DNA of 15,973 bases, from the NCBI GenBank assembly GCA_902790885.1, contig CADATR010000027.1, positions 1 to 15,973 of the forward strand. The letters run 5' to 3'. A program made the position numbers and the translations under genes. This document shows, one piece after another, positions 5,926-14,439 of this stretch (position 1 is its first letter; each line of letters starts with the position of its first letter). This DNA is from an uncultured Eubacteriales bacterium. Its GTDB lineage: Bacteria > Bacillota_A > Clostridia > Peptostreptococcales > Anaerovoracaceae. The notes under the pieces were generated by a model. The model made no database searches and was not told the origin of the DNA. It worked only from the letters and a program-made list of their open reading frames with translations.

Positions 5926-7617
5926 TTATTCCTCGACTACCCGGCAGACTGAGTCGATTATGCTTTCGACATCCGCCAGATCGTTTGCCCTGGTGAGTAT
6001 CTCGAGCTCATCCCCCGCTCTCAGTATGGTGTGTCCGTCCGGTATTATCTCTATGCCGTCGCGCACGACAGAGACTATGAGGGTGCCGAGAGGCAGCCCG
6101 AATTCCGCTACGCTGCGTCCGTCCATGTGCGAGCCTACGTCCACGTCCGCGTCAATGACCGTCTTTCTGTCGCGAAGCGACGCCCTTCGCCCTGCTGAAG
6201 CTCTTCCGGCCGGCGACTTTCCCATGCTCCTCTCGAGAAGCTGCGTATATATAGGCTTCGCCCCGAGAGACTCCGCCGTAAGATATGCGACCAGGGATGC
6301 GAGCACCAGCGGGAGAAGAGTGTTGAAGTCTCCGGTCATCTCCGTGATGAGCACCACCCCCGTGACCGGGGCTCTCACTATGGCTGCGAAATAGCCCGCC
6401 ATCGCTATGATGACGAAAGCCGTGATGTATTTCTGATCCATTCCCGCAAGCCCGAGCAGCCTGCAGAAGAGTCCGCCCGTAACGGCTCCGAGCACGAGCA
6501 GAGGCAGGAATATACCGCCCGGCGAGCCCGAGCCGAAGCTTGCTGTCGAGAAGACAAACTTGATCAGAAGAAGGACGATCAGTCCTCCGAGCGCGTATTC
6601 GCCGTGGCTGACCGCGCTTACCAGCGAGCTCCCCGATCCCAGTGCCTCAGGATAAACGAAGAATAGGATGTAGGCGAGTGACAGAGCCGCAAGCATCCTT
6701 CCCGTTCTGTCGAAGCGCTCTTCTGTGGTCGACAGGTGGAATCCGTCCCTGATTATGCTGTGCCTGTTTCCCGGCAATCTTTTTACCAGGGAGGCAAAGG
6801 CTTTTCCGATGCGTCCGAAGAAGTCCTGCATGAAGGCTATGGTTCTGTTGTAGAGGACGCCGAAAAGGCCGAGCGCAAGTCCGAGCAGGACTACTGCCCA
6901 GTAGTATCTGAGGGGCAGTCCGTGTTCGGCATCTATGGCGAACACGGGCGCGAGGCCGAGTATGTTGGCGGCAACAAAGTCGCCTGCAGCGCTCGCGGCC
7001 ATGGTGGTAAGGAGCACCTCTGCCGAAAAGTTTCTGTGCAGCTCTTCAAGGCTGAATATGGCTCCTGCCAGCGGGGCTCCGAACGCGGCCGAGAGGCCTG
7101 CTCCCGCTCCGCATGTGATAAGAAGGCGCTCCTCGGTGAGCAGGCGATGGCCGGCCCTTGCCACGCCCTTGCCGACCATCGAGCCGAGCTGAATGCTCGG
7201 CCCCTCCCGGCCAAGCGCAAGTCCGCCTCCTATCGCCAGGGCGCATCCCGCCATCTTGGCAGCGATCACCCTCCACCAGCACATATCCTTCTGCCCCCTG
7301 AGCTCAGCTTCCACCTGCGGGATGCCCGAGCCGGCGATATCCGGCTCCCGTCCGAGCAGCCAGGATACGATCAGCGCTATCGCTATGAGTATAAGGGCGC
7401 ACAGCAGCGCCTCCGGCGCCCCTCCGCCCTGCACGCGGTCAGCCAGCATGCCCCTGAGCCTGTCGGCCCCTGTAAGCATAAGCCTGAACACTGAAATGAG
7501 AGCACCTGTGATAAAACCTATCAGGGTGCCCTCGAGTATAAGCACATATTTGAACTTTTTTCGCCGGCGCAGGTTAGCGACCACCGGCGATCCGCCGCTT
7601 GTTTCAGTTTCTTTCAT
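5926..7617 (-). CDS. ClC-family chloride/proton exchanger with C-terminal RCK_C (TrkA-C) domain
   Basis: This 563-residue membrane protein has the ClC anion-path signatures in order: GSGIPQ (residues 96-101), GREGP with the gating glutamate (136-140), GGIFLP (367-372) and the pore Tyr in KPIYTQ (near 457). The pair EE at 191-192 aligns by eye with the internal proton-transfer glutamate of E. coli ClcA, so an H+/Cl- antiporter is more likely than a passive channel. Residues about 485-563, containing LIVSVVRDGIEIIPDGHT and AGDELEIL, form an RCK_C/TrkA-C ligand-binding domain of the kind often fused to bacterial ClC proteins. The start at 7617 lacks a strong Shine-Dalgarno (only GAAG close by), so translation may be modest. 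It lies 81 bp after trpS with a hairpin between. Typical roles are acid resistance or charge balance. Confidence 0.93.
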   Translation of the reverse strand: MKETETSGGSPVVANLRRRKKFKYVLILEGTLIGFITGALISVFRLMLTGADRLRGMLADRVQGGGAPEALLCALILIAIALIVSWLLGREPDIAGSGIPQVEAELRGQKDMCWWRVIAAKMAGCALAIGGGLALGREGPSIQLGSMVGKGVARAGHRLLTEERLLITCGAGAGLSAAFGAPLAGAIFSLEELHRNFSAEVLLTTMAASAAGDFVAANILGLAPVFAIDAEHGLPLRYYWAVVLLGLALGLFGVLYNRTIAFMQDFFGRIGKAFASLVKRLPGNRHSIIRDGFHLSTTEERFDRTGRMLAALSLAYILFFVYPEALGSGSSLVSAVSHGEYALGGLIVLLLIKFVFSTASFGSGSPGGIFLPLLVLGAVTGGLFCRLLGLAGMDQKYITAFVIIAMAGYFAAIVRAPVTGVVLITEMTGDFNTLLPLVLASLVAYLTAESLGAKPIYTQLLERSMGKSPAGRASAGRRASLRDRKTVIDADVDVGSHMDGRSVAEFGLPLGTLIVSVVRDGIEIIPDGHTILRAGDELEILTRANDLADVESIIDSVCRVVEE

Positions 7618-7660
7618 TCTTCAAGGCCCGCGCTGCAGGCTTCGCTCTGATTTTAACGAA

Positions 7661-7689
7661 CTGCCCGGGACTCATCTTGCCCCGGGCAG
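7661..7689 (-). terminator. GC-rich hairpin after trpS (weak terminator candidate)
   Basis: CTGCCCGGG (7661-7669) and CCCGGGCAG (7681-7689) form a 9-bp perfect stem with an 11-base loop, 9 bases after the trpS stop. On the minus strand only TTCGTTAAAA follows, a poor U-tract, so termination is probably partial and ClC may be read through. Confidence 0.45.
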
Positions 7690-7698
7690 ACTGTTTTT

Positions 7699-8841
<1,143 letters not shown>

Positions 8842-8858
8842 TCAGCTAGAGTATATTA

Positions 8859-9001
8859 GAGCCGACTTCAATATAGTCGGCAGGTGACTCGAGGACGCCG
8901 GCCCTTAGCGACTGGCAAGCCGTCAGGCGCAGACAGAGCTTAGTGCCGCTGCGTCCGAATGTCAGCGAGAGCGTGCCTGACGACTATATTGCAGGCGGCT
9001 C
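8859..9001. repeat. Intergenic element bounded by 26-bp inverted repeats (copy 1)
   Basis: Arms at 8859-8884 and 8976-9001 are inverted copies with 23 of 26 positions matching; they share GAGCCG at the outer ends and AATATAGTCG in the middle. Each arm also folds on itself (GCCGAC/GTCGGC in the left, GCCTG/CAGGC in the right). The interior contains the modules GACTCG (8886), GCGACTGGC (8908-8916) and GCAGACAGAGC (8929-8939), which recur in order in the gap at 9620-9750. It begins 9 bp after the cyclo-ligase stop. It encodes no protein. It could be a miniature inverted-repeat element or a structured RNA. Confidence 0.75.
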
Positions 9002-9010
9002 TCAACAAGC

Positions 9011-9610
9011 TCAGCGGCGCCATCGGTAGATCTGTTTTTCGGTCACGACCGCGTCTACCTTTCTGTCATGAGGCTCTGTCGGAATCTCATCCGCAAGCAC
9101 CTCTTCAAAGCACATGGCCAGCGTGAAGCAATCGCTTCTTATTTTGCTCAGGTATTTATCGTAATAGCCCGCGCCGTGGCCTATCCTGTTGCATTCTCTG
9201 TCGCAAGACAGGCACGGGAGTATTATTAGGTCCATATACTCAGGCGGCATCATCTCGGTATCCGCCGCAGGCTCAGGGATTCCGTACGCTCCCGGAACAA
9301 GATCGTCAAAGCTCTTTATGACCCTTGCCTCCATGGCGTCCACAACGCCTGTTCTGCGTCCCTCTTCATCGAGGTCAGTGCAGAGCGGCAGGCAGACTCT
9401 CTTGCCCTCCCCGAGCAGCTTGCTGATAAGAGCCAGGGTAGCCGGCTCGCTGCCCACCGAGAAATAGGCGAGTATCGTTTTGCAGTCGCGCACCTCGGGC
9501 ATTGTAAGCACATTCAAAGAGATCGCGGCGGAGGCGCTGTCTCTGTACTCCTCCGAAGTCGCTTTGATCTTTTCGCGTATCTGCTTTCTTACCTGCTGTT
9601 TTTCAGTCAT
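9011..9610 (-). CDS. 5-formyltetrahydrofolate cyclo-ligase (methenyltetrahydrofolate synthetase)
   Basis: This 199-residue cytoplasmic enzyme uses ATP to convert 5-formyl-THF into 5,10-methenyl-THF, returning stored folate to one-carbon metabolism. The signature near the C-terminus is clear: RIGHGAGYYDKYL (142-154), preceded by DLIILPCLSCD (127-137) and followed by EIPTEPHDRKVDAVVT (175-190). The N-terminal KQQVRKQIREKIK helix and ILAYFSVGSEPAT (46-58) are also typical. The frame is open upstream to 9853, overlapping the MATE gene. Only from ATG 9610 does the protein look like the family, and the family size of about 180-200 fits that start. The Shine-Dalgarno is poor (AAGGG about 14 bases away). 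The gene is flanked on both sides by related intergenic elements. This family is called YgfA or 5-FCL in different organisms. Confidence 0.92.
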   Translation of the reverse strand: MTEKQQVRKQIREKIKATSEEYRDSASAAISLNVLTMPEVRDCKTILAYFSVGSEPATLALISKLLGEGKRVCLPLCTDLDEEGRRTGVVDAMEARVIKSFDDLVPGAYGIPEPAADTEMMPPEYMDLIILPCLSCDRECNRIGHGAGYYDKYLSKIRSDCFTLAMCFEEVLADEIPTEPHDRKVDAVVTEKQIYRWRR

Positions 9611-9619
9611 GCTTCTATA

Positions 9620-9750
9620 GGGTTCCCTTCCGCTCAGCCGTAGTCTGCAGCCGATCGATCTTCGCTTTATGCTCGATCTCTCGGGCAGACCTGCCATAGG
9701 ACTCGCATCTGCTCTGTCTGCTTCCGGCAGCCAGTCGCAGTGCCGAGTCT
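9620..9750. repeat. Related intergenic element, opposite orientation (copy 2)
   Basis: Read on the minus strand, this gap contains GACTCG (9744-9749), GCGACTGGC (9730-9738) and GCAGACAGAGC (9711-9721). These appear in the same order as on the plus strand of copy 1 at 8859-9001, with looser similarity continuing after them. The spacing between modules differs, and the 26-bp ends of copy 1 are not seen here. It fills most of the 140 bp between the MATE gene and the cyclo-ligase start. The cyclo-ligase frame happens to be open across it, but the translation looks non-coding. Confidence 0.6.
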
Positions 9751-11166
9751 CTAGCGCGGTGTCATCTTGTTTATTATAGTCCTTCTGATGCGTTTCGTAT
9801 ATAGCATCGACATCGTAAATCCCGCGACCTCGGCTGCAGGGAAAGCCCACCATACCATGTCCACTCCGCCGATCTTAGCGAAGATATAGGCGCACGGTAT
9901 GATTATGAGCAGCTGCCTGACAAGCGAGATGTTCATGCTGTATACGCTCTTTCCCAGTGCCTGGAAGGCGGCGCCTCTCATGATGGCGTATCCCGCGAAC
10001 GGGAAGTTGAGCGAAATGACATGAAGAGCTACCACTCCCATGGCTACCATTTCAGGCGGAGCGTTGAACAGCGCCATAAGCTGCTCAGGGAAGAGCCAGA
10101 ATATGAGCGTGCCCACAGACATCGCTCCTATGCCGTATCTGGCGCCGATGCTCATGGTCTTCTCGAGCCTGTCTTTTCTGTCCGCGCCGTAATTGTACGC
10201 GATGATAGGCACTGACGCGTTGTTCATGCCGAAGATAGGCATGAACACGAAGCTCTGCAGTTTGAAGTACACTCCGAAGGTGGTGACCGCAAGGTCAGAG
10301 AACGCCGCGAGTATTCTGTTGATGCTGAAGTTCATCACAGCTCCGACAGACTGCAGCACTATGGACGGTATGCCGATCCTGTAGATATCCTTCATTGACT
10401 GCCAGTGCGGGCGCAGCTTGCGCAGCGAAAGACCGATCTCCTTATTGAACTTTCTGTTGAAAGTGAAGCCCAGCATGCAGCCGAGTATCTGCCCGAATAC
10501 TGTAGCCAGAGCGGCACCCTTTGCGCCCATTGCCGGCAGACCGAACAGCCCGAATATGAGGATAGGGTCTACTATGGCATTGAACACCGTGCCCGAAAGC
10601 TGCATGTAGAATATGTAGTTCGTCTTGCCCGTGCCCTGCAGGAGCCTCTCAAACATCGACTGTATCATAGGCGCGATTGAGAGCCACTGTGTGATCCTGA
10701 GATACACTTCTCCCTCGGATATGATCATCGGATCGGTATCCGCTGTTGTGATCAGGCCCATGATAGGGGCGGCAAAGCACCCGATAATGAAGAATATCAC
10801 GTAGTTGATAGCTGCCAGTATGAATCCGTTGTGAGCCACCTTGTCAGCCTTGTCGTACTGTTTGGCGCCCAGGTATCTGGAAAGCAGCGCGCTCATACCG
10901 ACGGATGTACCTACACCGAAGGCCACGTTGAGGTTCTGAAACGGGAAGCAATACGAGACCGCCGTAAGTGAATCAGTGCTGAAATGGCCCAGGTAGATCG
11001 AGTCTACTATATTATATAGGGCCATGACGAACATCGACACCGCGAGAGGTGCCGACATCTTAAGCAGAAGCGGATGGACAGGCTCTGTGCCAAGCCTGTC
11101 CGAGTCACGCTTCATGTTCATTTTGTTTTCTGTATTTCCGCTTTCTATTCTTTCTTTATCTTCCAT
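9751..11166 (-). CDS. MATE-family multidrug/toxin exporter
   Basis: This 471-residue membrane protein has about twelve hydrophobic segments arranged as two MatE halves. The first half starts HPLLLKMSAPLAVSMFVMAL (residues 31-50) followed by NIVDSIYLGHFS, the usual first-helix pattern of MATE proteins. The second half begins near DIYRIGIPSIVLQ. Members export cationic drugs, metabolites or flavins in exchange for H+ or Na+; the substrate here cannot be predicted. The first 25-30 residues are charged and poorly conserved. An internal Met (MNMKRDSD) is a possible alternative start, as no strong Shine-Dalgarno precedes either. The gene starts 17 bp after the ATPase stop, so the two are almost certainly co-transcribed. 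Confidence 0.93.
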   Translation of the reverse strand: MEDKERIESGNTENKMNMKRDSDRLGTEPVHPLLLKMSAPLAVSMFVMALYNIVDSIYLGHFSTDSLTAVSYCFPFQNLNVAFGVGTSVGMSALLSRYLGAKQYDKADKVAHNGFILAAINYVIFFIIGCFAAPIMGLITTADTDPMIISEGEVYLRITQWLSIAPMIQSMFERLLQGTGKTNYIFYMQLSGTVFNAIVDPILIFGLFGLPAMGAKGAALATVFGQILGCMLGFTFNRKFNKEIGLSLRKLRPHWQSMKDIYRIGIPSIVLQSVGAVMNFSINRILAAFSDLAVTTFGVYFKLQSFVFMPIFGMNNASVPIIAYNYGADRKDRLEKTMSIGARYGIGAMSVGTLIFWLFPEQLMALFNAPPEMVAMGVVALHVISLNFPFAGYAIMRGAAFQALGKSVYSMNISLVRQLLIIIPCAYIFAKIGGVDMVWWAFPAAEVAGFTMSMLYTKRIRRTIINKMTPR

Positions 11167-11183
11167 GTAATATCAGCTTTCTG

Positions 11184-13919
11184 TCAGCTGCGGAGTTCCT
11201 CTCCCTTTCTGCGGGCAGAGGCTCGCTGGACCGCCTTCACGGTCTCAACGATAGGTATGATGAGTATCGCAAGTCCCATCGCTATGGCGTATTCCTTGAA
11301 GCTTATCACAGTAAACTCAAAGATGGCTGCAAGCGCAGGCACCTCGATAACTACAGTCGTAAGAAGCATTGCCAGCGCCGCCGATCCCCAGAGCCAGAGA
11401 TTCTGTCTGGAGAGCGCAAACAGCGACTGTCTGCGCGATCTCATGTTGAACGAGTGGAATATCTCGCACATCGACATCGTAAGGAAAGCCATGGTGATGC
11501 CGTCGTTGCTCGGAACTATATGCCACTGTCCTGTCTCAAGGAATTCACCGATGAAGTATGCCGCGAGCACCAGGAGAGTCGTCACGGCTCCCTGATAAAT
11601 GATGTCTGCATCCATGCCGCCGGCGAAGACTCCCTCACGGGCGCTTCTCGGCTTCTGCTTCATGGCGTCTCCCTCACCATCTTCCATTCCGAGCGCGAGA
11701 GCCGGAAGCGAGTCAGTGATGAGGTTGATCCACAGCAGGTGAGCCGGCTTGAGGATGGTGAAGTTGAGTATCGTTGCAATAAGTATGGACAGCACCTCGC
11801 TGATGTTAGTAGCGAGCAGGAACTGTATCGACTTTCTTATGTTCGCATATATGCGGCGTCCTTCCGCTACCGCCGAAACGATGGTGGCGAAATTGTCGTC
11901 AGCAAGTATCATGTCAGCGACGTTCTTGGTGACATCCGTACCGGTGATTCCCATGCCGACTCCGATGTCAGCGGTTTTGATCGCAGGGGCGTCGTTGACG
12001 CCGTCGCCTGTCATCGCGGTGACCATCCTCCTGGCGCGCCACGCCTTGACGATCCTCACCTTATGCTCAGGCTGCACCCTTGCGTATACCGAGTAGGTTC
12101 CTACCTTATTGAGGAGCTCCTCGTCGCTCATCTCGTCGAGAGCCGCGCCGAGAATGGCGTCGTCCGCACTCTCTATGATGCCGAGGTCCTTACCTATGGC
12201 TACAGCCGTATCGAGCTGATCGCCGGTGATCATGATAGGCCTTATGCCTGCTGTACGGCATTCCGCTACGGCGTCCTTCACCTCAGGTCTGACAGGGTCG
12301 ATCATGCCCAGGAGTCCTACGAAGATGAGCTCGTTCTCGAGAGCTTCATCTGAGAAGTCGTCCGGTCTCTTATGGTAAACGCGGGCAGCGAGCGAAAGCA
12401 CTCTGAGGGCCTTTCCTGCCATCCTCGCGTTGTCTCTTCTGACATTCGCGGCGAGCTCATCAGTCAGCGGCTCTATCCCGTGGTCAGTAAGTATATGTGT
12501 ACAGTGCCTGAGCACGACATCCGGCGCTCCCTTTGTGAACTGCACATACTCCGACTTCGCGATTATCCTGTCGAGCTCTGTATCGTATCCGGCAGGCGAG
12601 TCCATGTCGTTGTTCTTGTGTACGGTGGACATCATCTTGCGGCCCGAGTCGAACGGAGCCTCGCCCACGCGAGGGAACAGATCCACAAGATGTGTCTTCG
12701 GCAGATTCTGCACCGAGGAGTACGCTACCAGCGCGGCCTCCGTAGGTTCGCCGACGACCTCTTCAGTGCCGTCCTCGTTCACCTTAAGCTCAGCGTCACA
12801 GCAAAGCGCCATGCCTGCTGCAAGTATGTCCCTGTCATGACCGGCATAATCAACTACGGTCATCTTGTTCTGAGTGAGAGTGCCCGTCTTGTCTGAGCAT
12901 ATTATCTGCGCGCAGCCGAGAGTCTCTACAGCTGTAAGCCGCCTTATAACGGCGTTGCGCTGCGACATCTTTGTGACGCCGATCGAGAGCACTATCGTGA
13001 CTACAGCCACAAGGCCCTCCGGTATGGCCGCTACCGCGAGCGATATCGCCAGCATGAATGTGTCTATCATTACATCCACGCTGAGTCTGCCGGCCTTGAC
13101 GACTCCTAGCACAAAGATGAACGCGCAGATGAAAAGCACAAGCTTTGTGAGTATGCGTGAGAGCTGGGCCAGCTTGATCTGGAGCGGAGTCATCTCTTCC
13201 TCTGCCTGAGCGAGAGCGTCCGCGATCTTGCCCATCTCGGTGTCCATGCCCGTGCCTGTGATGACGGCCTTTCCCCTGCCGTACACCACGGTGCTTCCCA
13301 TGTACACCATGTTGCGCCTGTCAGCGAGAGCAATGTCTTTTGCGTCAGCTCCAAGCTCGAGAGCCTCGCTCTGCTTTGTGACCGGTACCGACTCTCCTGT
13401 CAGCGCAGCCTCCTCCACCTTCATGGAGGCAGCCTCTATGATGCGTCCGTCAGCCGGGATGCTGTCACCCGCCTCGAGCAATACCACGTCGCCCTCGACG
13501 AGGCCGCTGCTCTCTATGCTGACGATCTGTCCGTCACGCAGCACCTTTGACCTGGCGGCAGTCATCTGCTTCAGAGCGGCGATGGCTTCTTCCGCCTTGT
13601 TCTCCTGCACTACTCCGAGTACGGAGTTGAGCACTACTACAAATAAAATAATGAAGACATCCGACGGATTCTCGTGCTGATACAGCGATGTGATCAGCGA
13701 GAGAGCTGCAGCAGCGAGCAGTATGATGATCATCGGGTCTTTCATCTGATCGAAAAACCTTGCTATACTGCTTCTCTTTTTCGCTTCTATGAGCTTGTTT
13801 GGTCCGTTCTTCTCGAGCCTTGAAGCCGCCTCGGCGGATGACAGGCCCTTTTCTCCTGAGCCCGCCTCGGCAAGAACTGCCTCAACGGGTTCAAGGTAAG
13901 GTCTGTAACCTTCTTTCAT
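11184..13919 (-). CDS. P2A-type cation-transporting ATPase (probable Ca2+ pump)
   Basis: This 911-residue P-type ATPase exports a cation at the cost of ATP. Domains run in order: N-terminal cation-ATPase segment (1-80), actuator with LTGESVPV (173-180), PEGL in helix 4 (300-303), phosphorylation site DKTGTLT (343-349), nucleotide pocket KGAPD (463-467), TGDQ (565-568), TGDGVNDAP (637-645), and the C-terminal helix bundle. Ion-site residues compared with SERCA: Glu in PEGL, N705 and E708 in helix 5, and N732 and D736 in helix 6 are kept. The helix-8 Glu (SERCA E908) aligns by eye with S816. This pattern favours Ca2+ over Na+/K+ transport, with possibly altered stoichiometry. ATG 13919 follows GGAGG with a 10-base spacer. 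It is the first gene after the promoter at 14031-14059. Confidence 0.93.
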   Translation of the reverse strand: MKEGYRPYLEPVEAVLAEAGSGEKGLSSAEAASRLEKNGPNKLIEAKKRSSIARFFDQMKDPMIIILLAAAALSLITSLYQHENPSDVFIILFVVVLNSVLGVVQENKAEEAIAALKQMTAARSKVLRDGQIVSIESSGLVEGDVVLLEAGDSIPADGRIIEAASMKVEEAALTGESVPVTKQSEALELGADAKDIALADRRNMVYMGSTVVYGRGKAVITGTGMDTEMGKIADALAQAEEEMTPLQIKLAQLSRILTKLVLFICAFIFVLGVVKAGRLSVDVMIDTFMLAISLAVAAIPEGLVAVVTIVLSIGVTKMSQRNAVIRRLTAVETLGCAQIICSDKTGTLTQNKMTVVDYAGHDRDILAAGMALCCDAELKVNEDGTEEVVGEPTEAALVAYSSVQNLPKTHLVDLFPRVGEAPFDSGRKMMSTVHKNNDMDSPAGYDTELDRIIAKSEYVQFTKGAPDVVLRHCTHILTDHGIEPLTDELAANVRRDNARMAGKALRVLSLAARVYHKRPDDFSDEALENELIFVGLLGMIDPVRPEVKDAVAECRTAGIRPIMITGDQLDTAVAIGKDLGIIESADDAILGAALDEMSDEELLNKVGTYSVYARVQPEHKVRIVKAWRARRMVTAMTGDGVNDAPAIKTADIGVGMGITGTDVTKNVADMILADDNFATIVSAVAEGRRIYANIRKSIQFLLATNISEVLSILIATILNFTILKPAHLLWINLITDSLPALALGMEDGEGDAMKQKPRSAREGVFAGGMDADIIYQGAVTTLLVLAAYFIGEFLETGQWHIVPSNDGITMAFLTMSMCEIFHSFNMRSRRQSLFALSRQNLWLWGSAALAMLLTTVVIEVPALAAIFEFTVISFKEYAIAMGLAILIIPIVETVKAVQRASARRKGEELRS

Positions 13920-13982
13920 GGTAAATGATCCTCCTTTTCAGTCATTACATCTGTATGATCGTGACCGGTGGGATCAGGTGCA

Positions 13983-14002
13983 GACATCGATCATCCGATG
14001 TC
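13983..14002 (-). promoter_or_regulatory. Hairpin in the ATPase leader
   Basis: GACATCG (13983-13989) and CGATGTC (13996-14002) form a perfect 7-bp stem with a 6-base loop in the roughly 105-base leader of the ATPase mRNA. No U-tract follows, so it is not a terminator. It might be an operator or an RNA-stability element. Confidence 0.4.
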
Positions 14003-14030
14003 CCGGCCTCATCCCGCAGATAACTGATGA

Positions 14031-14059
14031 ATTATATCATTATTGTGTTTTCATTTCCA
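14031..14059 (-). promoter_or_regulatory. Extended -10 promoter for the ATPase-MATE genes
   Basis: On the minus strand, TGGAAA (14054-14059) and a perfect TATAAT (14031-14036) are separated by 17 bases, with the extended -10 TGA directly before TATAAT. Predicted start is near 14024. It faces away from the symporter promoter at 14313. Confidence 0.75.
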
Positions 14060-14312
14060 CAAAAACAAAGCCTCTCCGGAGTCAGTGAGACATCGTCTTA
14101 CGCAGCGTCTCCGAACAGGCCCGGGCGCGATCGTCAGCGCCTTTTTGCAAGGCTGTTTACAATGCGGTGCTGCAGAGACCCTTCCGGACCCGCCGCATGT
14201 TTTAAAGAACTTTAAGAAAACGTCAAGAAAACGTTGATATTTCAAAGCATTGAAATATCAATATTTTCAATGGAAACCCCTTTATATGACAAATTATTGT
14301 CGATGTTTTTGT
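14060..14312. other. Non-coding divergent regulatory region
   Basis: No convincing gene is present between the two divergent promoters. The first half (to about 14200) is GC-rich and contains several imperfect hairpins, including GGCGC/GCGCC at 14124-14141 followed by TTTTT. The second half is AT-rich and holds the tandem repeat and palindrome listed separately. Open frames here are short and look like chance. Confidence 0.6.
14214..14261. promoter_or_regulatory. Operator cluster upstream of symporter B: tandem 10-mer plus perfect inverted repeat
   Basis: AAGAAAACGT occurs twice, at 14214-14223 and 14225-14234, a period of 11 bp or about one helix turn. It runs into a perfect 12-bp inverted repeat, TTGATATTTCAA (14234-14245) and TTGAAATATCAA (14250-14261), with a 4-base centre. 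The cluster ends about 50 bp before the -35 box of the symporter promoter, a position suited to an activator. AGAAAACGTTGATA at 14226-14239 also partly matches a CcpA cre site (8 of 10 fixed positions). Confidence 0.55.
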
Positions 14313-14341
14313 TTGACTTCACAGTTTCAACACATTAGAAT
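14313..14341 (+). promoter_or_regulatory. Near-consensus promoter for symporter B
   Basis: TTGACT (14313-14318) and TAGAAT (14336-14341) are separated by exactly 17 bases; each hexamer has one mismatch to consensus. Transcription should begin near 14348, giving a leader of about 90 bases before ATG 14440. Confidence 0.85.
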
Positions 14342-14353
14342 TTAATTGTATAG

Positions 14354-14424
14354 TTCGGATCGTAGGGTGGTTTTTTCATCGGTCCGGACAGGTACAGCCA
14401 ATCTTCATAAGTTATTGGATTTTT
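14354..14424 (+). promoter_or_regulatory. Leader hairpins ahead of symporter B
   Basis: TTCGGATCG (14354-14362) can pair with CGGTCCGGA (14380-14388) over 9 positions, including two G-U pairs. A second, weaker hairpin (CCAAT 14398-14402 with ATTGG 14414-14418) is followed by TTTTT at 14420-14424, directly before the Shine-Dalgarno. Together they could tune transcription or translation; evidence is structural only. Confidence 0.35.
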
Positions 14425-14439
14425 CTAAGGAGGTTTTTT

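Noticed and set aside
9611..9853. 81-residue N-terminal extension of the cyclo-ligase
   Set aside because: The frame is open but overlaps the MATE gene and repeat copy 2; the family begins at the ATG at 9610.
14080..14140. Third copy of the intergenic element
   Set aside because: Only loose similarity (an AGACA...GCGTC...CCGAA pattern); none of the exact 9- or 11-base modules is present.
14060..14146. Small RNA ending at the hairpin plus TTTTT at 14124-14146 (plus strand)
   Set aside because: The stem is only 5 bp with an 8-base loop, and no plus-strand promoter was found at a suitable distance upstream.
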